A DNA stretch of 64,000 nt from Erinaceus europaeus (taxonomy: Eukaryota; Chordata; Mammalia; Eulipotyphla; Erinaceidae), in NCBI RefSeq assembly GCF_950295315.1, contig NC_080168.1:67527254-67591253 (forward strand), in the 5' to 3' direction. The position numbers and the translations under genes are program-made. The notes beneath the pieces are model-generated. The model was not told the origin of the DNA, made no database searches, and was given only the letters and a program-made list of their open reading frames with translations. Shown here piece after piece: positions 1 to 12,500 of this stretch; position 1 is the first letter of the stretch; each line of letters starts with the position of its first letter.

Positions 1-395
1 AATTGGTTGCTGTAGCAGGGCTGGGGAACGTCTGGCTAGTGAAATCATTTGGTCTGTCCCTGCCAGGGGCAGGTCTTGAAATTGAGTAAGTCTAGAAACT
101 CTTTTCATAACAGCATTCAGTGCTAATTTTCAAGTTGATGCTTTTATATGATCAGCCAGTGATGTGTGATAAATCTCCAAATGACCCTTTTAAGAAAAAA
201 GACTCCCCCACTCCTGGCTTACAGGAGTGCTGAACCCTTTTTTTTTTAAATTTTTTTTTTGACAATTCTCCTGAATAGTTCTGCTCTCCTGGTACTTTAC
301 CTGCAATCCCTGACTTTTAAACTTCTGTTTTCACTTTCTTCTTTTCTAGTTTACGTATATTTGAAATTCAAATGATTCTGTTTTCTTCCCAATAG
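1..395 (+). other. REDIC1: REDIC1 intron, 3' part
   Basis: This is non-coding sequence that ends in a polypyrimidine-rich stretch and the acceptor AG at 394-395, just before the first readable REDIC1 exon. It has short T-runs near 240-260. I see no repeat family that I can name. Confidence 0.7.
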
Positions 396-584
396 TTTTC
401 TCAATACATGTACTCACACAAAAAATATAAACCTCAGCTCAACAGAGTAGAAAACTTCAGTGTTACTCTGCCATCTTTCTTAGCAGAACTGTCTTCTGAC
501 AGACATATTACGGAACAAAACTTCATTTCTAGACTAGCACCTAGTCCTTCAAAAGTTGCATATGAAAGTAATCAGAAAGAACAG
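396..584 (+). CDS. REDIC1: REDIC1 internal exon (63 codons, phase 0-0)
   Basis: The acceptor AG is at 394-395 after TTCTTCCCAAT and the donor GT is at 585-586. The frame is open for exactly 63 codons. The peptide contains [13 protein letters not shown] and [11 protein letters not shown], which align without gaps to human C12orf40. The ATG at 408 is internal and is not a start codon. Confidence 0.9.
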
Positions 585-3500
585 GTACCTTGAATTCTTA
601 GTTCTTAACCATTTTATAAGAACATTTTTATGACATACTCTCCCTCCTCATTTTATAGGTATTTAAAAAATTGTAAATACTGCTTGTGAATTACTGTAAC
701 TAATGTCAAATTAAGTAATATTCAAGACATTAGGTGTAATAACACTTCTCAAGTAAAAAATTTAATATCTGCACTGTAAAATTTTATGACTGGATAAGCC
801 TTTAAAATTGTTTGAACTTGTTTCTTTGGAAAACTACTAATAATGAAGTTGACAGTACTTCAGTTTGCTACTTACTGGTTGTCTTAGTTAACAGTGGTTA
901 TGTAACTAGAATACAGTGTTAAGCAGGGGTGATTAAACCAATGAAACAGAAGGGGTCTTAAAAGCAGATTTTAGAAGCATACCAACATTTCCCCTTCTTT
1001 TTAACTAATGGCCATAGTATCAGGAGTGTGGGGTGAACAGAAACCTATATCATACAGGCATTTTCAAAAGAACTGGCAGAAGACATGGAGGAACAAGTAA
1101 GAGAGCAGCAAGAACCAGTGTGATGCCAAGGGGAGGCCTGAGGGGGCATTTCCTGCCTCAAAGGGCAGTGCCTATCAAGTGAAAGGCATTTCTTGCCTCT
1201 GGGGGCATCTCATGCCTCAAAGGGCATTTCCTGCCTCTGTGGGCATCTCTTGCCTGTGAGGGTGTTTCATGCCTCAAAGGGCGTTTCCTACCTCTATGGG
1301 AAGAAGGCTCTTCCCACAGGCGAGGGGGCGTGTCCTATAGAGTCCCAAGGCTCTGGCTGCAAAGTCCATGCACTGCTGTGATCAGTCTTTGAGAAACCCA
1401 GCAGCGTAAAGGGAAACTGCTGTAAAGTTGTGTAATGTGTCCAAGAGGTATGCTAGTAAGTTCAATAGAAGTGTCAGTCTAAAGCAGATGACCATGGATG
1501 AAATGCCAGGGGATGAAATGCTGCACGTCTGTCTCGATGGGGAAGGTCAACCACTGTAATTCCACTTTTCTGTCGTGAGTGAGCTTTGGAGTCTGTGAAT
1601 CAGTTTCTTCAGGTCGTGCCAGGTCACATCATTGGTTTCGGGGGGGCTGCTGTAGTCATGCCATCTTGTGGGAAATGTCAGAGAACAGAGGTCCAAATGG
1701 ATTTCCGGGGGTTCCATTTGAGCAAATGTTTTTTCATGTGAAGATGACAGCTGTAATTCACTTACTTGTGAAACAGAACTTTTTAAGGTTGTTTAAACAG
1801 CATAAGCTCAATAGAAGAACTATGGTTAGAAGCCTCAAGCATGAGAATCATTAGCATAACCATTATGCTATCTACCCCACCCATATTTATACAGTTTTCA
1901 GGATTAAACATTTCACATTTATGCCAAGACGTAAAAAAAATCAAAAGAGAAAAAAACAATTTTTGGATTGTTTCAGGATGTCTCTAGAAATCATGGCTGT
2001 GTCCAGCTTTTTTTTTTTTTGTAAAGTCAATGTCATACAAAAATTTAGTCATTAAAATGACTCTCTTATGAAACACAACTGAAAGCAGACAGCAAATTTA
2101 AGATATTCAGAGAGAACAATGGGGGGATTCAAGAGAAAGCCGTAGGCAGCTTTTGCTTCTTTTACCTTGAACCAGATTATCCAGATCTCACCATGTAGCA
2201 TCATGAGCCCCCGGAGGGCGTCCTACTCCAAAAATCTCTTTGAAATTCCATGTAGGGTGCTTCTGACAGTTCCTGCTGGATTGCTGCGGGCACCCAATTT
2301 TAAGAACGTCTTCCCATTGAAGAAAGGATCGAATGAGGAGGGTAGAACTAACCACGTGTCTCCATTTTGGGGGACTGCCAGGTTACTGGAGAATGCTTTT
2401 CAAGTTAGAGTAGTCCTTCTCCGCAGGAAACATGGGAGAGGAAGTCCAGAGAGTCCCAGGAGAAATCTCCGCGCATATCCAAAGTTCTACGATCATGGTA
2501 ATAAGGAACCAAAGTTCCTGGTCAGGGAACCAAAGTGTAGCCCAGAGCAAAATGTTCCAGAGACAGAGAAACTGTCTCATGAAGAAGAAGTAGAGGCTTT
2601 GGGAAACCTCTTCATAAGTAGAAAGGCAGCCCATGGCGGATGGGTAGCCAAGTTTACTTATCTGGGGGATGGGCAGGTTAGGTCCCACGTTGGTGCTGGT
2701 CCGTATTCGGACACCATTATGTCGGACTAGTTTCGCAGGCAGGAAAGAGAGACGACCAGGGACTCATGGCTGAGTGGTACGCACTTCAGTCTTTATTCAT
2801 GTGGAACACAACACAATCTAAGCTATCTCTAATCACAGTCTTGTCCTTCTATATCCTGAAGCGGAAGAGTCTGGTCCGAAGAGGATGTACATAAGATGGG
2901 GGAGTGGGGAGAAGGAAAAAGTGTGCAAAACAGTGAGGATTAAACCAATGACCTGGAGGCAGGGTAGTGCTTAGTTAACAGTGGTTATGTATATAGAATA
3001 CAGTGTTAAGCAGGGGGGATTAAACCAATGAAACAGAAGGGGTCTTAGAAGCAGAATTTAGAAGCATACCAACAGGGGGGTGTCTCCTTTTTTGTAGCTA
3101 GCTAGTAGGCATAGTTTATATTCCAAAGGGCCTATGGCTATACTGGGTTTTTTTTTCCCCCCCTGAGCCTAAAATCTGATATCCAGGTGGATCCAAGTTA
3201 TTGTCTGGGGAGATGATGCCATGGCTGGAAAAAGGACCAGAAAGCTGGATCAGGGAAGAGAGTAGCTCCCAAATATGGGAAAGGTGTATAAATATTGTTG
3301 ACTGTAAACCCCATCAATTTGATGTGATCTGGGGCCAGCTTGTGAGTAGTGGCAGCTTAGTAAGTTGAGTTTGGGAAGTGTCTTGTAGGTAGCAGTGTAT
3401 ACTGTTACCCATTAGTTGGTTAAAGCATGGCTTGTGGTGGCTTCATTATTTTTTGAAAAGTTTATTAGTGATTTACAGTATTAAAATACAATAAGGGTAT

Positions 3501-6500
3501 AGCTCCACACTGCTCCCATCACCAATTTTGTACCCCAACCTGAAAGGATAACCACCATAGTTGCCTCAAGGTATCAGAGTAGTTCTCCACACTCTTACAT
3601 GGAAGGTGACTTGTTATGTGCCTTTCACTTGTACACGTGACATGAAGATGCAGAGATGCTGTTCAGTCACTGTATTTTTCACCTTATCTGTTGAGTTGTG
3701 TCTGTGCCACTTGGAGGGGTGTCATCTTACATCTCTGGTGCAGTTTCGGGCTGAGAGGTGAGATGAATTGTCAAACTATTTTTAGCTCTTCCTTACTTTC
3801 AGTTATTTTTAAAAAGACTATCAATATGTCTTCTTGTTCCCTCCATTTTTTCTATTTCTGTCTGTTTTTATACTTCTTATTTCTATGTCTCATGAATTAT
3901 AAGTAAGATATACTACAAATAGAAGTTATTATTCCTGAGAAATTATTGTTGTGGTGCCTGTCACAATAACAAGTGATGGCCTCTCCCATTCTCTAAATTA
4001 GTGATTGGAAAAAGTGAGATAAGTAGCTATTTTCCAGAGATGTGCCTAGTTTGCCAGAGAAATTTAACTTTGATATGCCCAAGGTCACAGATAAGGGTTG
4101 ACTTTTACTTCTTTAACCATCTGTGTGTATTGTGTGTGTATGTGTGTGTGTGAGAGAGAGAGACAGAGAAGGATAGAGAGAGAATGAGTGTGTGTTTGAA
4201 TAGAAAATAACTTAAGAGTATGTGCAAGTCCCATTTTGGCAATTTCTTTTCTTTTTCAGTCCTTTAATGTTAATTATCCTCATTCATCGGCTCCCAAATT
4301 AAATGAAAATCAAGATGCTCTCAGGCCACCCTATCCAGCATCAGCACAATTTGGAACATTCTTCAAACGGCTGAACAGGTAAGCAACGTTGTAGGAGGAA
4401 ATAAAGTTGCTACATCATGTTTTGAGTTACTAATTTGATTTTATGGACACGGGTGTTTTTAGAATTGTAATCAGACCTTAGTAACAGTCCTAGATAAAAA
4501 AACACTAGAAATAAAATGTAATATATAATTAATTGTAAGCACTTATTTTCCAATGTATACACTATTTTCAGCTGAGGTTTGCATCATTTTGATAGTGTCT
4601 TTTCCATACCATAAATATGTTGATTGTTTTTCATATTTGTGATAGTGGCTGTGTGCCTCACTTTTTTCCCTTTTTCTTTTTTGGTTGTTGAGCCATGGCC
4701 TTTGTACCAGCATGCTTCCACCCCTGCCAGTGGACTCTTCCCTTCTTCCCTTTTAAGTTGCAGGTGGAGGCAGAGAGAAGGGGAGATACTGCAGCACTGG
4801 GCCACCATTCATGCAGCTTCCCTGATGTTGTGCATGGTGCTCCCATGTGGTGTCAACGGCTTAAGCCCAGGTACTTGCACGTGGTTAAGTGTGCACACCC
4901 TGCAGGGTGGACTTTCCTGGCCACATGCCTCTCTGTCTACTGTCTATAAACCCTGCTTCACTGTAGAAATCTACTGAAATCTAAAAAGCAAGTTTGAATT
5001 ACTCTGAAGAACTGTGTCCCTCTCCCCCATTTCAGTCATAGCACAACCGACATTCAGATAAAAGAGCCACAGGAGAAACTGGCCTTGATTCCTGCCTTTT
5101 CCTCAGCTCCCAGTATCCACTTCAGGACATAAAGTCAGTTCTGTAGTCCAATCCATGATCCACTCATGTTTTCCTTCAGCACACAGAACTCATTTGAGAT
5201 GTGCAATTACAGGAGTGTTGACTTATACCCAGCAGAATAAGTGTGTGCATCACCTCGAGAGCTTTCTTCAGGATTGGGTGGTGGCACACCTGGTTCAGTG
5301 CACATGTGACAATACGCAAGGACTAGGGTTCAAGCCCCCAGTCCCCATTTTCAGGGGGAAAGCTTTGTGAGTGGTGAAGCAGGGCTGCAGGTGTTTCTCT
5401 CTCTCCCTCTCTACCCCCTATTCATCTCAATTTCTGGATGCTTCTATCCAATAAATAAAGACAAAAAAATTTTTTTAAAAAAAGCTTTCTTAAGGCACTT
5501 TGGTTACCCCTCCTTTGACCATTTCCCACCCAAGGCAGTGAGACCTCCTTCTTTGGGCCCCTCAACAGTAGTAATTCTGCCTGTTCATAAGCATGAACTG
5601 TTTCTCCTATTTAATCTAGTCTTTTGCTTGCTGTGGCATCAAAATTCAGCCTGAGATGCAGTGGTGCTGTGAGCACATGCTGGAGTTAGACACACACCCC
5701 CAGGCCTCACCTACCCTAACACTTCACAAGCAATGCACCCCCCCCCAACACCCAGCAGTATGTTCTGTATCTGTGAGGTTTTTTTCCCCCGACTCAGTCC
5801 TTCTGAATAAACCTGTCTTGAACAGCACATATCTCCGAGGCCTCTCCATGTGGCATTCCTCCCCATTTTTCTGCTATCAAATTCAGATGCCGCCTGCCAG
5901 ATTTCTCAAGTGCCTTGCTGTAGATTCTACTTTGACTATGACATAGCACTGAAAACTTGCTGTTTCTTTCCTTTAGGCTTCTAGACACTTCCATGTGGGC
6001 GGTAACTGCATTATATAGTTTCTGGTGCCCACATTTCACAGTGAGTTTTCTGGGTCCAGATGCTAAAAACATCTTTGAGAAATCATGGTTTACAGTTCAA
6101 ATGTGTTTTCTAACTTAGAAAGTGCTTCCATTTTGAGTAGTCGGCATGTTCTGATATTCATCATATATACTGCTAAACATGGTTCAATGTGACAGAGAGG
6201 CATTATTTTACTTGAGGCAGCAGGAAGAGCCATGTGGGGAAGTAGTGTAGGGCCCTGAGCACACTGACTCTCTCCCCATTCTCACATGGCACACTCACAT
6301 GGCACACTGATTCTCTCCCCATTCTCACATGGCACACTGCTCTCTCCCCATTCTCACATGGCACAGTGCCTGGAGCACAGCAGCTGTGCCTGGCCACTAA
6401 ATATTCAGTGAGTGACAAAAATAAAACTGAAATCAGTCAGCGGTCTACCAGTCTGTTTCTTTCTAAATTTCTATGGTAAAAATATTTACCAAGAATCTCT

Positions 6501-9500
6501 GGAAGAAGCTGGTCTATCTTAGATCTGTAAGCCATCAGTGAGGATAAAAGCATCTTAGACTATAATTATTTCCAGTGGTAGCTTTTCTCTATGAGTTGGA
6601 CAGAACCTAAATTATGACTTCTGCATTAGGAGAAATTTATATAGTCTATCTAGTCAGACCCTTTTGTTTCTCTTACCTCCCACACATAAGAAAATGCTTC
6701 TACATTCTCCCATGGAAGTTTCAGAGTGGATGGTTGTGTTAGGCTGAGAATACTGTTGTAATGTCTCATAACTACTTGACTGATTTTTTACTCTTTTATG
6801 GGGTTGATGTTCTGACACTGTGATAAGACTTCAGAATGCCCTTTTCTTCCTGTGTGGAGCAACAGTGTTATCAGAGGCTGAGGCATTCACTAAGCCCTGT
6901 TTCAGGGGACACCGTACGTTGGTTGTATTTTATTTTGTTAACATAACAGTAAGTTGAACCACGTGGTTTTTTTTGTTTGTTTGTTTGTTTTGTTTTTTTT
7001 AAACCAAAGCATGGCTCAGCTTTGGCTTACCACAGTGCCTGAGTTAAATCTGGGACCTCTGGTGGCTCTGTCATGGAAGGCCACTGTGTAGACCACTGTG
7101 CTATTTCCCTGGCCCATATGTAAGTGAGTCTGCATGTTGAACTACCAGACAAAGTACAGATAACTTGCATGCCTTGGTAACACAGAAGAAATGCATGTGA
7201 GATAAAATTCTACCCATGGCAATTATTTGTTTAAATATAAAAGGTTTATCTAGATAAACATTGATCAGTGCTCAGTAGACTCTATAATAATTTAACTCTA
7301 ATGTGTCTTAATGAAGAAAAAAAAAACCCTGACTTTTCTCGCTGTCTTTTCCCTCCCAAAGTCCAGGAAGTAGGAGGTTCCATCCAGGGAGATCTGCTGG
7401 AGTTATGGGTGAAGACAGAGGAAGCCTGGGTGAGAAAGGACAGTCTGTCTTCCCTGCGGGAAACCAACCAGCCAGCTGTATCTGGGGAGAAAATAGGAAC
7501 ACAGTTTCAGATTTCCTTGAAGATGTGAACCAGCCAACCCCCAGTTTTCTGTCAGAGAACTGTGATTCTTTGACCCCTTCAAACCTGATCGATTTGTTAA
7601 ACATAGATCAGCAGAGAATGGAGAAAGCCTTCAGCAGGTCTGGCCATGGTGGCCTGGGAGGTCCCTGTTTAGTCACAGCTGGCAGCATTCTTACTGGCCC
7701 AGTGTCTGCTTCCTGCACTTCTGCTTGTAGTAAAACGTGTGCAACATGGTGTCTGCCAAGCAAGAACTATCAGACAGAGTTCATCAGTAATGATGGGAGT
7801 CATTTCAGTGTACCATTTGAAGAGGGCTTTCGGCCAGTCAGTTCTGAAATAAAAGGTTGGTGTTATACATGGATAGTATAATCACCTATTGGTCTCAGTT
7901 TGTGTTTGGAAATATGAAATTGAAAATACTGTGACTTAGTGTTATATGCCTTTCTGGGCCAGTGATTTCCCTCTGTGTGAGTCATGCTACTTACCTTCAA
8001 TTAAAAATAGCAGTGGGCTATCCTACATTTATTTCTTGTGATTTCTATTAGTAATTTAGCTAATAGTGATTTAATTTAATAGTAATTTTTATTAGTGATT
8101 TAATGGTTTACAAGACTATAAGATAATGGGTACAGCTATACACTACACCCACCACCAAAGTTCTGTCTCCCCCTTTCCCATAATTCTTACACAGTCTTAC
8201 AGTTTGACTGCTCCTTTTTTTGGTAAGTTCATGTTTCCTTTTCGAAAGTATTTTATTTGTTGGATGGAGACAGAAATTGAGAGGGGAGGGTGACATAGAG
8301 AGAAAGAGGAGAAAGAGACCCCTGAAGCTCTCCTTCACCACCTATGATGCTTCCCCCATGCAGGTGGGGCTTGGGGGCTTGAACCCAGGTCCTCATTCAT
8401 GGTAAAATGTGCGCTCAAATGGGTGTAGCACCACAAGTCCTCCAAGGTAATGTTTTATTGATCTATATCCCAGAAATGTGTGAAACCACCCTATAGTTTT
8501 CTGTCTTCCCAACTTAATTCACTTCCAGTTTCATTCATTTTTGCCCCAGAGGGCACAGTGTTATGTCTTTCAGTTGTAGATTAGCCCTCTTGGATATATA
8601 TTCTGTAACTTCTTTATCCAGGCATCTTTGATGGGCACTTAGGCACTCCCGGCTTTGTGCATAACACACACGGTAAGCATATGGCCCTTAGGTGCATGTG
8701 CCTGTTCAGATTAGTCTTGTCTCTTCTTCTCCCCTCTGCTTTGGATGTTCTGGGCCCCTTTATCTACCCCAGCTGTTCATATGTGTGTGAATTTATCTCT
8801 TGGCTCTCTATTCTGTTAGTGTAAGTGTCCATTTTTTGTTCCAGCACCACACTGTCTAATTACTGTTGCTTTGTAGTATACTCAAGTCAGTGAGCATGAT
8901 ACCTCCATTTTTCTTTTTTTTTTTATTAGAAATGCTTTATTATTCATGCTTTTTTCTGGTTTCATGTGTATTTTTTGGTAATTTGGTTAATTTCTTTGAA
9001 AAATGTCACTTGAATTGTTATAGGGTTTGCATTGAATCTAAATATTGCTTTTGGTAGAGTGACATTTTAATACTATTTATTCTTTCAGCCCATGAACTAA
9101 AACCATTCCTCCATTTCTTTGTGTCACCAGATACTTCTTTTAAGAATGTTCTACTGCACCCCATGATGATCCTGGGTGCATACTTCCAGAGGGGAAAGAA
9201 TAGGGAAGCTATCAAGGGAGGACATTGGATAGGGAGCTCTGGGGGTGGGCAATGTGTGGAAATGTACCCCTCTTTATCCTGTGGTCTTGTCAATGTTTCC
9301 ATTTTATAAAAAAAAAAGTCCTATAATTTTTCTTAAATAGAAACAAGCAGGAAGAAAGAGATTATAGCATGGAAGCTTCCTTCAGTGTGATGGGGGCTAT
9401 GCTTGAACCTGGGCTGTGCACAAGGCAAAGCAGTGCACTGTCCACCCCGTTTCTCATTGTGGAGGTCTGTCACTTTTTGTTGCATTTATTCCATCTCCCT

Positions 9501-12500
9501 GCCTCCCTCCTTCCTTCCATCCTTCCCTCCCTCCCTCCCTCCTTCTCCTCCCTCTCCCACTCCCGCTCCCCTCCCCCTCCTCCCCTTCTTCAGTTATAAA
9601 CAGGACTGCTTCCTTCCTTATCCTTTCCTTTGACTCACTGTCTGTGTAGAGGAACACCAGGTCTGTGTTGATTGATTTTGTATCCTGCAACATTAGTACA
9701 TTTAGAAGTGGTTTCTAGTAGGTGTCTGGGGAGTCTTGAGAATCATGTGAGGATAGTTGAACCCCTTCCTTTCCAGGTTAGATCCCTTTGACATCTCTTC
9801 CTTGCCTGGTTGCACTGGCACGGATTTGCAGGACTGTGTTGAGTGGTAGTAGGGAGAGTGGGCATTCTTGTCCAACTGCTGGTCTTAGGGGGAGACTTGT
9901 AGTTTTTCCCACTGAGTGTGGTATTTACTGTGGGTTTCTTATATGCATTTTGCTGTGTTGAAGAATTTTCCTGTTATTTTCTAGTCTCTTAAGGGTCTTT
10001 AACATATTAACATATTACCTTGGAGGATTGGGGTTGGTGCATCCATTTGAGTGCACACTTTTCCATGCACTAGGGACCTGGGTTCTAGCCCTCAACCTTC
10101 ACCTGCAGGGGGGAAGCATCACAGGTGGTGAAGAGTTGCAGGCGTGTTTCCTTCCCCTTTCCTTTCCTTTCCCTTGCTATGTCCCCCTCCCTTCTCAATT
10201 TCTGTCTCCATCCAACAAATAAAATATTTTTGAAAAGGAAACATGAACTTATTAAAAAAAAAAGGAATCATTAAATTGTTAAGACTGTGCGAGAACTATG
10301 GGGAGGAGGGAGACACAGATTGGTGGATTTGGTGTATAACTGTATATATGGGTGTTGGATTTTGTCTTATGCCTTCTCAGTATCAATTGATATGACCATG
10401 TACTGTTTATCATTCTTTTTGTTGATATGATGAATCACACTAATTGACTGGCAGATATTGAGCCATCCTTCTTCCCTGGATCAAGAGGATGGATTCCTCT
10501 TGGTCTTAGTGGATTATTCTGTTATATGCTGTTGTTTTTTTCTTTTTTTACATGCTAAGATTTTGTTGAAGGTCTTTATATCAGTGTTCAAATAGTTCTA
10601 TAGTTCTCTTTTCTGGTGGAGTCCTTTCCTCTCTGGGGACCACTGTGATGGCAGCCTCATAGGTTATGCTTGGGAGTGCGGTCCTTCCTTAATGTTATGG
10701 AAGAGTTTGAGAAAGATGCATGTCTTCTGAAAGTCTTAGATCCAAGTCTACATTTTGCATGTGTGTATAATACATGAAATTTAATGCATGCTTTTTTTCT
10801 TGAAGGAAAACCTAAAAATGACTCCCAAGAGAATGCAACCCAGAAAGGAGTTCAGAAATGCACAGTGGACCATAGGTAAATGCTGAGGTTTGAGGGCATG
10901 CATAAGGTCAGACTCACTAAGTTGGGTCTTGTTGAGAGGTTTCCTAGTTGAGTGTAGCAAACTCATACTTGCCAATGCACAACTCTCCCAGTCTGAGTCT
11001 TGGTGTGTAGTGAGACCTGGGGAAATTCACCTGAGTGTTCAAGAAAGGTGCATGCCACCAGACCATCTGGGATGCTAGTGATGTGATGAGCACTGTTCTC
11101 TTACTTGTACTGGCTTTTCATGGGGGTGTCTGTTAGCAAATATTCAGGACAAAGGGGCCACAGCTCAGATACTAGCCTTTCTAGCAATTTCAGAGAACCA
11201 GAGTTTGAGGCAGTTGAAAGCTATGGTTTCAGAATACTTCTACATTTCTTTGTATTGAGATTTATTCTGATCTTAGTAGTTGAGTCATGAACTAGAATAT
11301 ATTGTTATTCTGGAAGTACTTTTTTTTTGAAAATATTTAAAACATCTGTTTATGTCCTTTAATGCTATTTACATATAGCTGTGTCTTATAAAATGATGCC
11401 AACAGTTGCTTCTGTTCTCCTCGATCTAAGCTTATAGGTGATGTAATATTTCAAAGGGAAAGTCATTATTAGAGATGTATTAACAATTTGAACCCACTGT
11501 TAAAATTCAATCAGATTATCAATTTGAAGTCTTTTTTTTTTTTTTGCCTCCAGGGTTATTGCTGGGGCTCGGGTGCCTGCACCACAAATCCACTGCTCCT
11601 GGAAGCCATTTTTCCCCTTTTGTTGCCCTTGTTGTTTTATCATTGTTGTGGTTATTACTGTCATTGTTGGATAGGACAGAGAGAAATGGAGAGAGGAGGG
11701 GAGGCAGAGGGGGAGAGAAAGATAGACACCTGCAGACCTGCTTCACTGCCTGTGAGCAGGGGGCTCAAACTGGGATACTTAAGCTGGTCCCTGTGCTTTG
11801 CGCCATGTGTGTTTACATGCTGCGCGACCACCAGACTCCTCAATTTGAAGTCTTAAGTGCTTTGACTAAAGGAATATATACTCAGAACTATGATCTATGT
11901 ATCAAAAAGTTTGAGGCATTCTGTCCATTTTTCCCCTCATATTAATTAGTGATTTGTGAGACTATTAGTTCATAAGAGTGTATATCAACCAGGATCCCTG
12001 CACCCATCCTTGCACTTTGTTCCATGTGCGCTTATCCCATTGTGCTACCACCTGGCCCCCCTGAACCACTATATTTTACCCAACATGAAAGTAAATTCCA
12101 AGTGGATTAAGTACTTGGGTGTTAGACCAGAAACTGCCAAATACTTAGAGGAAAATATTGGCAGAACTCTTCCATGTAAATTTTAAAGATATCTTTAATG
12201 AAATTAATCCAATGACAAAGACTAAAACAAAATTAAACCAATGGAACTACATCAAATTAAAAAGCTTCTGCATAGCAAAAGAAACCACCACCCAAAGAGA
12301 CCTCCCACAAAATGGGAGAAGATCCTTTACATGCATGCCATACATCAGATAAGAGACTAATAACCAAAATATATAAAGAGCTCACCAAACTCAGCAACAA
12401 GAAAACAAATGATCCCATCCAAAAATGGGGAGAGGATATCAACAGAATATTCACCACAGAAGAGATCCAAAAGGCCAACAAACATCTGAAAAAATGTCCA

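Larger units (their letters stand above)
883..3074 (-). mobile_element. Partly deleted class II endogenous retrovirus, antisense in a REDIC1 intron
   Basis: On the minus strand the order is a 5' LTR (3074 down to 2720), a Lys-type primer binding site (2716-2698), about 1.7 kb of degenerate internal DNA, a polypurine tract (1002-988) and the first ~105 bp of the 3' LTR (987-883). The outer edges of both LTR copies are nearly identical (GAAGCATACCAACA on plus). The 3' LTR is cut off at 883, so a target duplication cannot be read. The R-U5 part resembles the solo LTR at 21773-22218, so both belong to one family. The internal region is far too short for gag-pro-pol-env and shows no long retroviral frame. 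The class II call rests on the primer site and on the 6-bp duplication of the related solo LTR. Confidence 0.75.
8450..10760 (-). mobile_element. L1 ORF2 (reverse transcriptase) remnant with later insertions
   Basis: Antisense L1 ORF2 text is seen in three blocks: ~8790-9112 (TTGTAGTATACTCAAGTCAG, GGGTTTGCATTGAATCTAAA), ~9600-10022 and ~10260-10760 (TTGATATGATGAATCACACT, GATTTTGTTGAAGGTCTTTA). The piece at 8450-8790 is probably the same L1 but more diverged. The blocks are separated by a plus-strand L1 3' end (9165-9318), a pyrimidine tract and a SINE (10025-10245). All frames are broken. Confidence 0.75.

Noticed and set aside
2167..2730. 187-codon plus-strand frame
   Set aside because: It is antisense to the ERV leader, primer binding site and LTR edge, so it is a shadow of the element.
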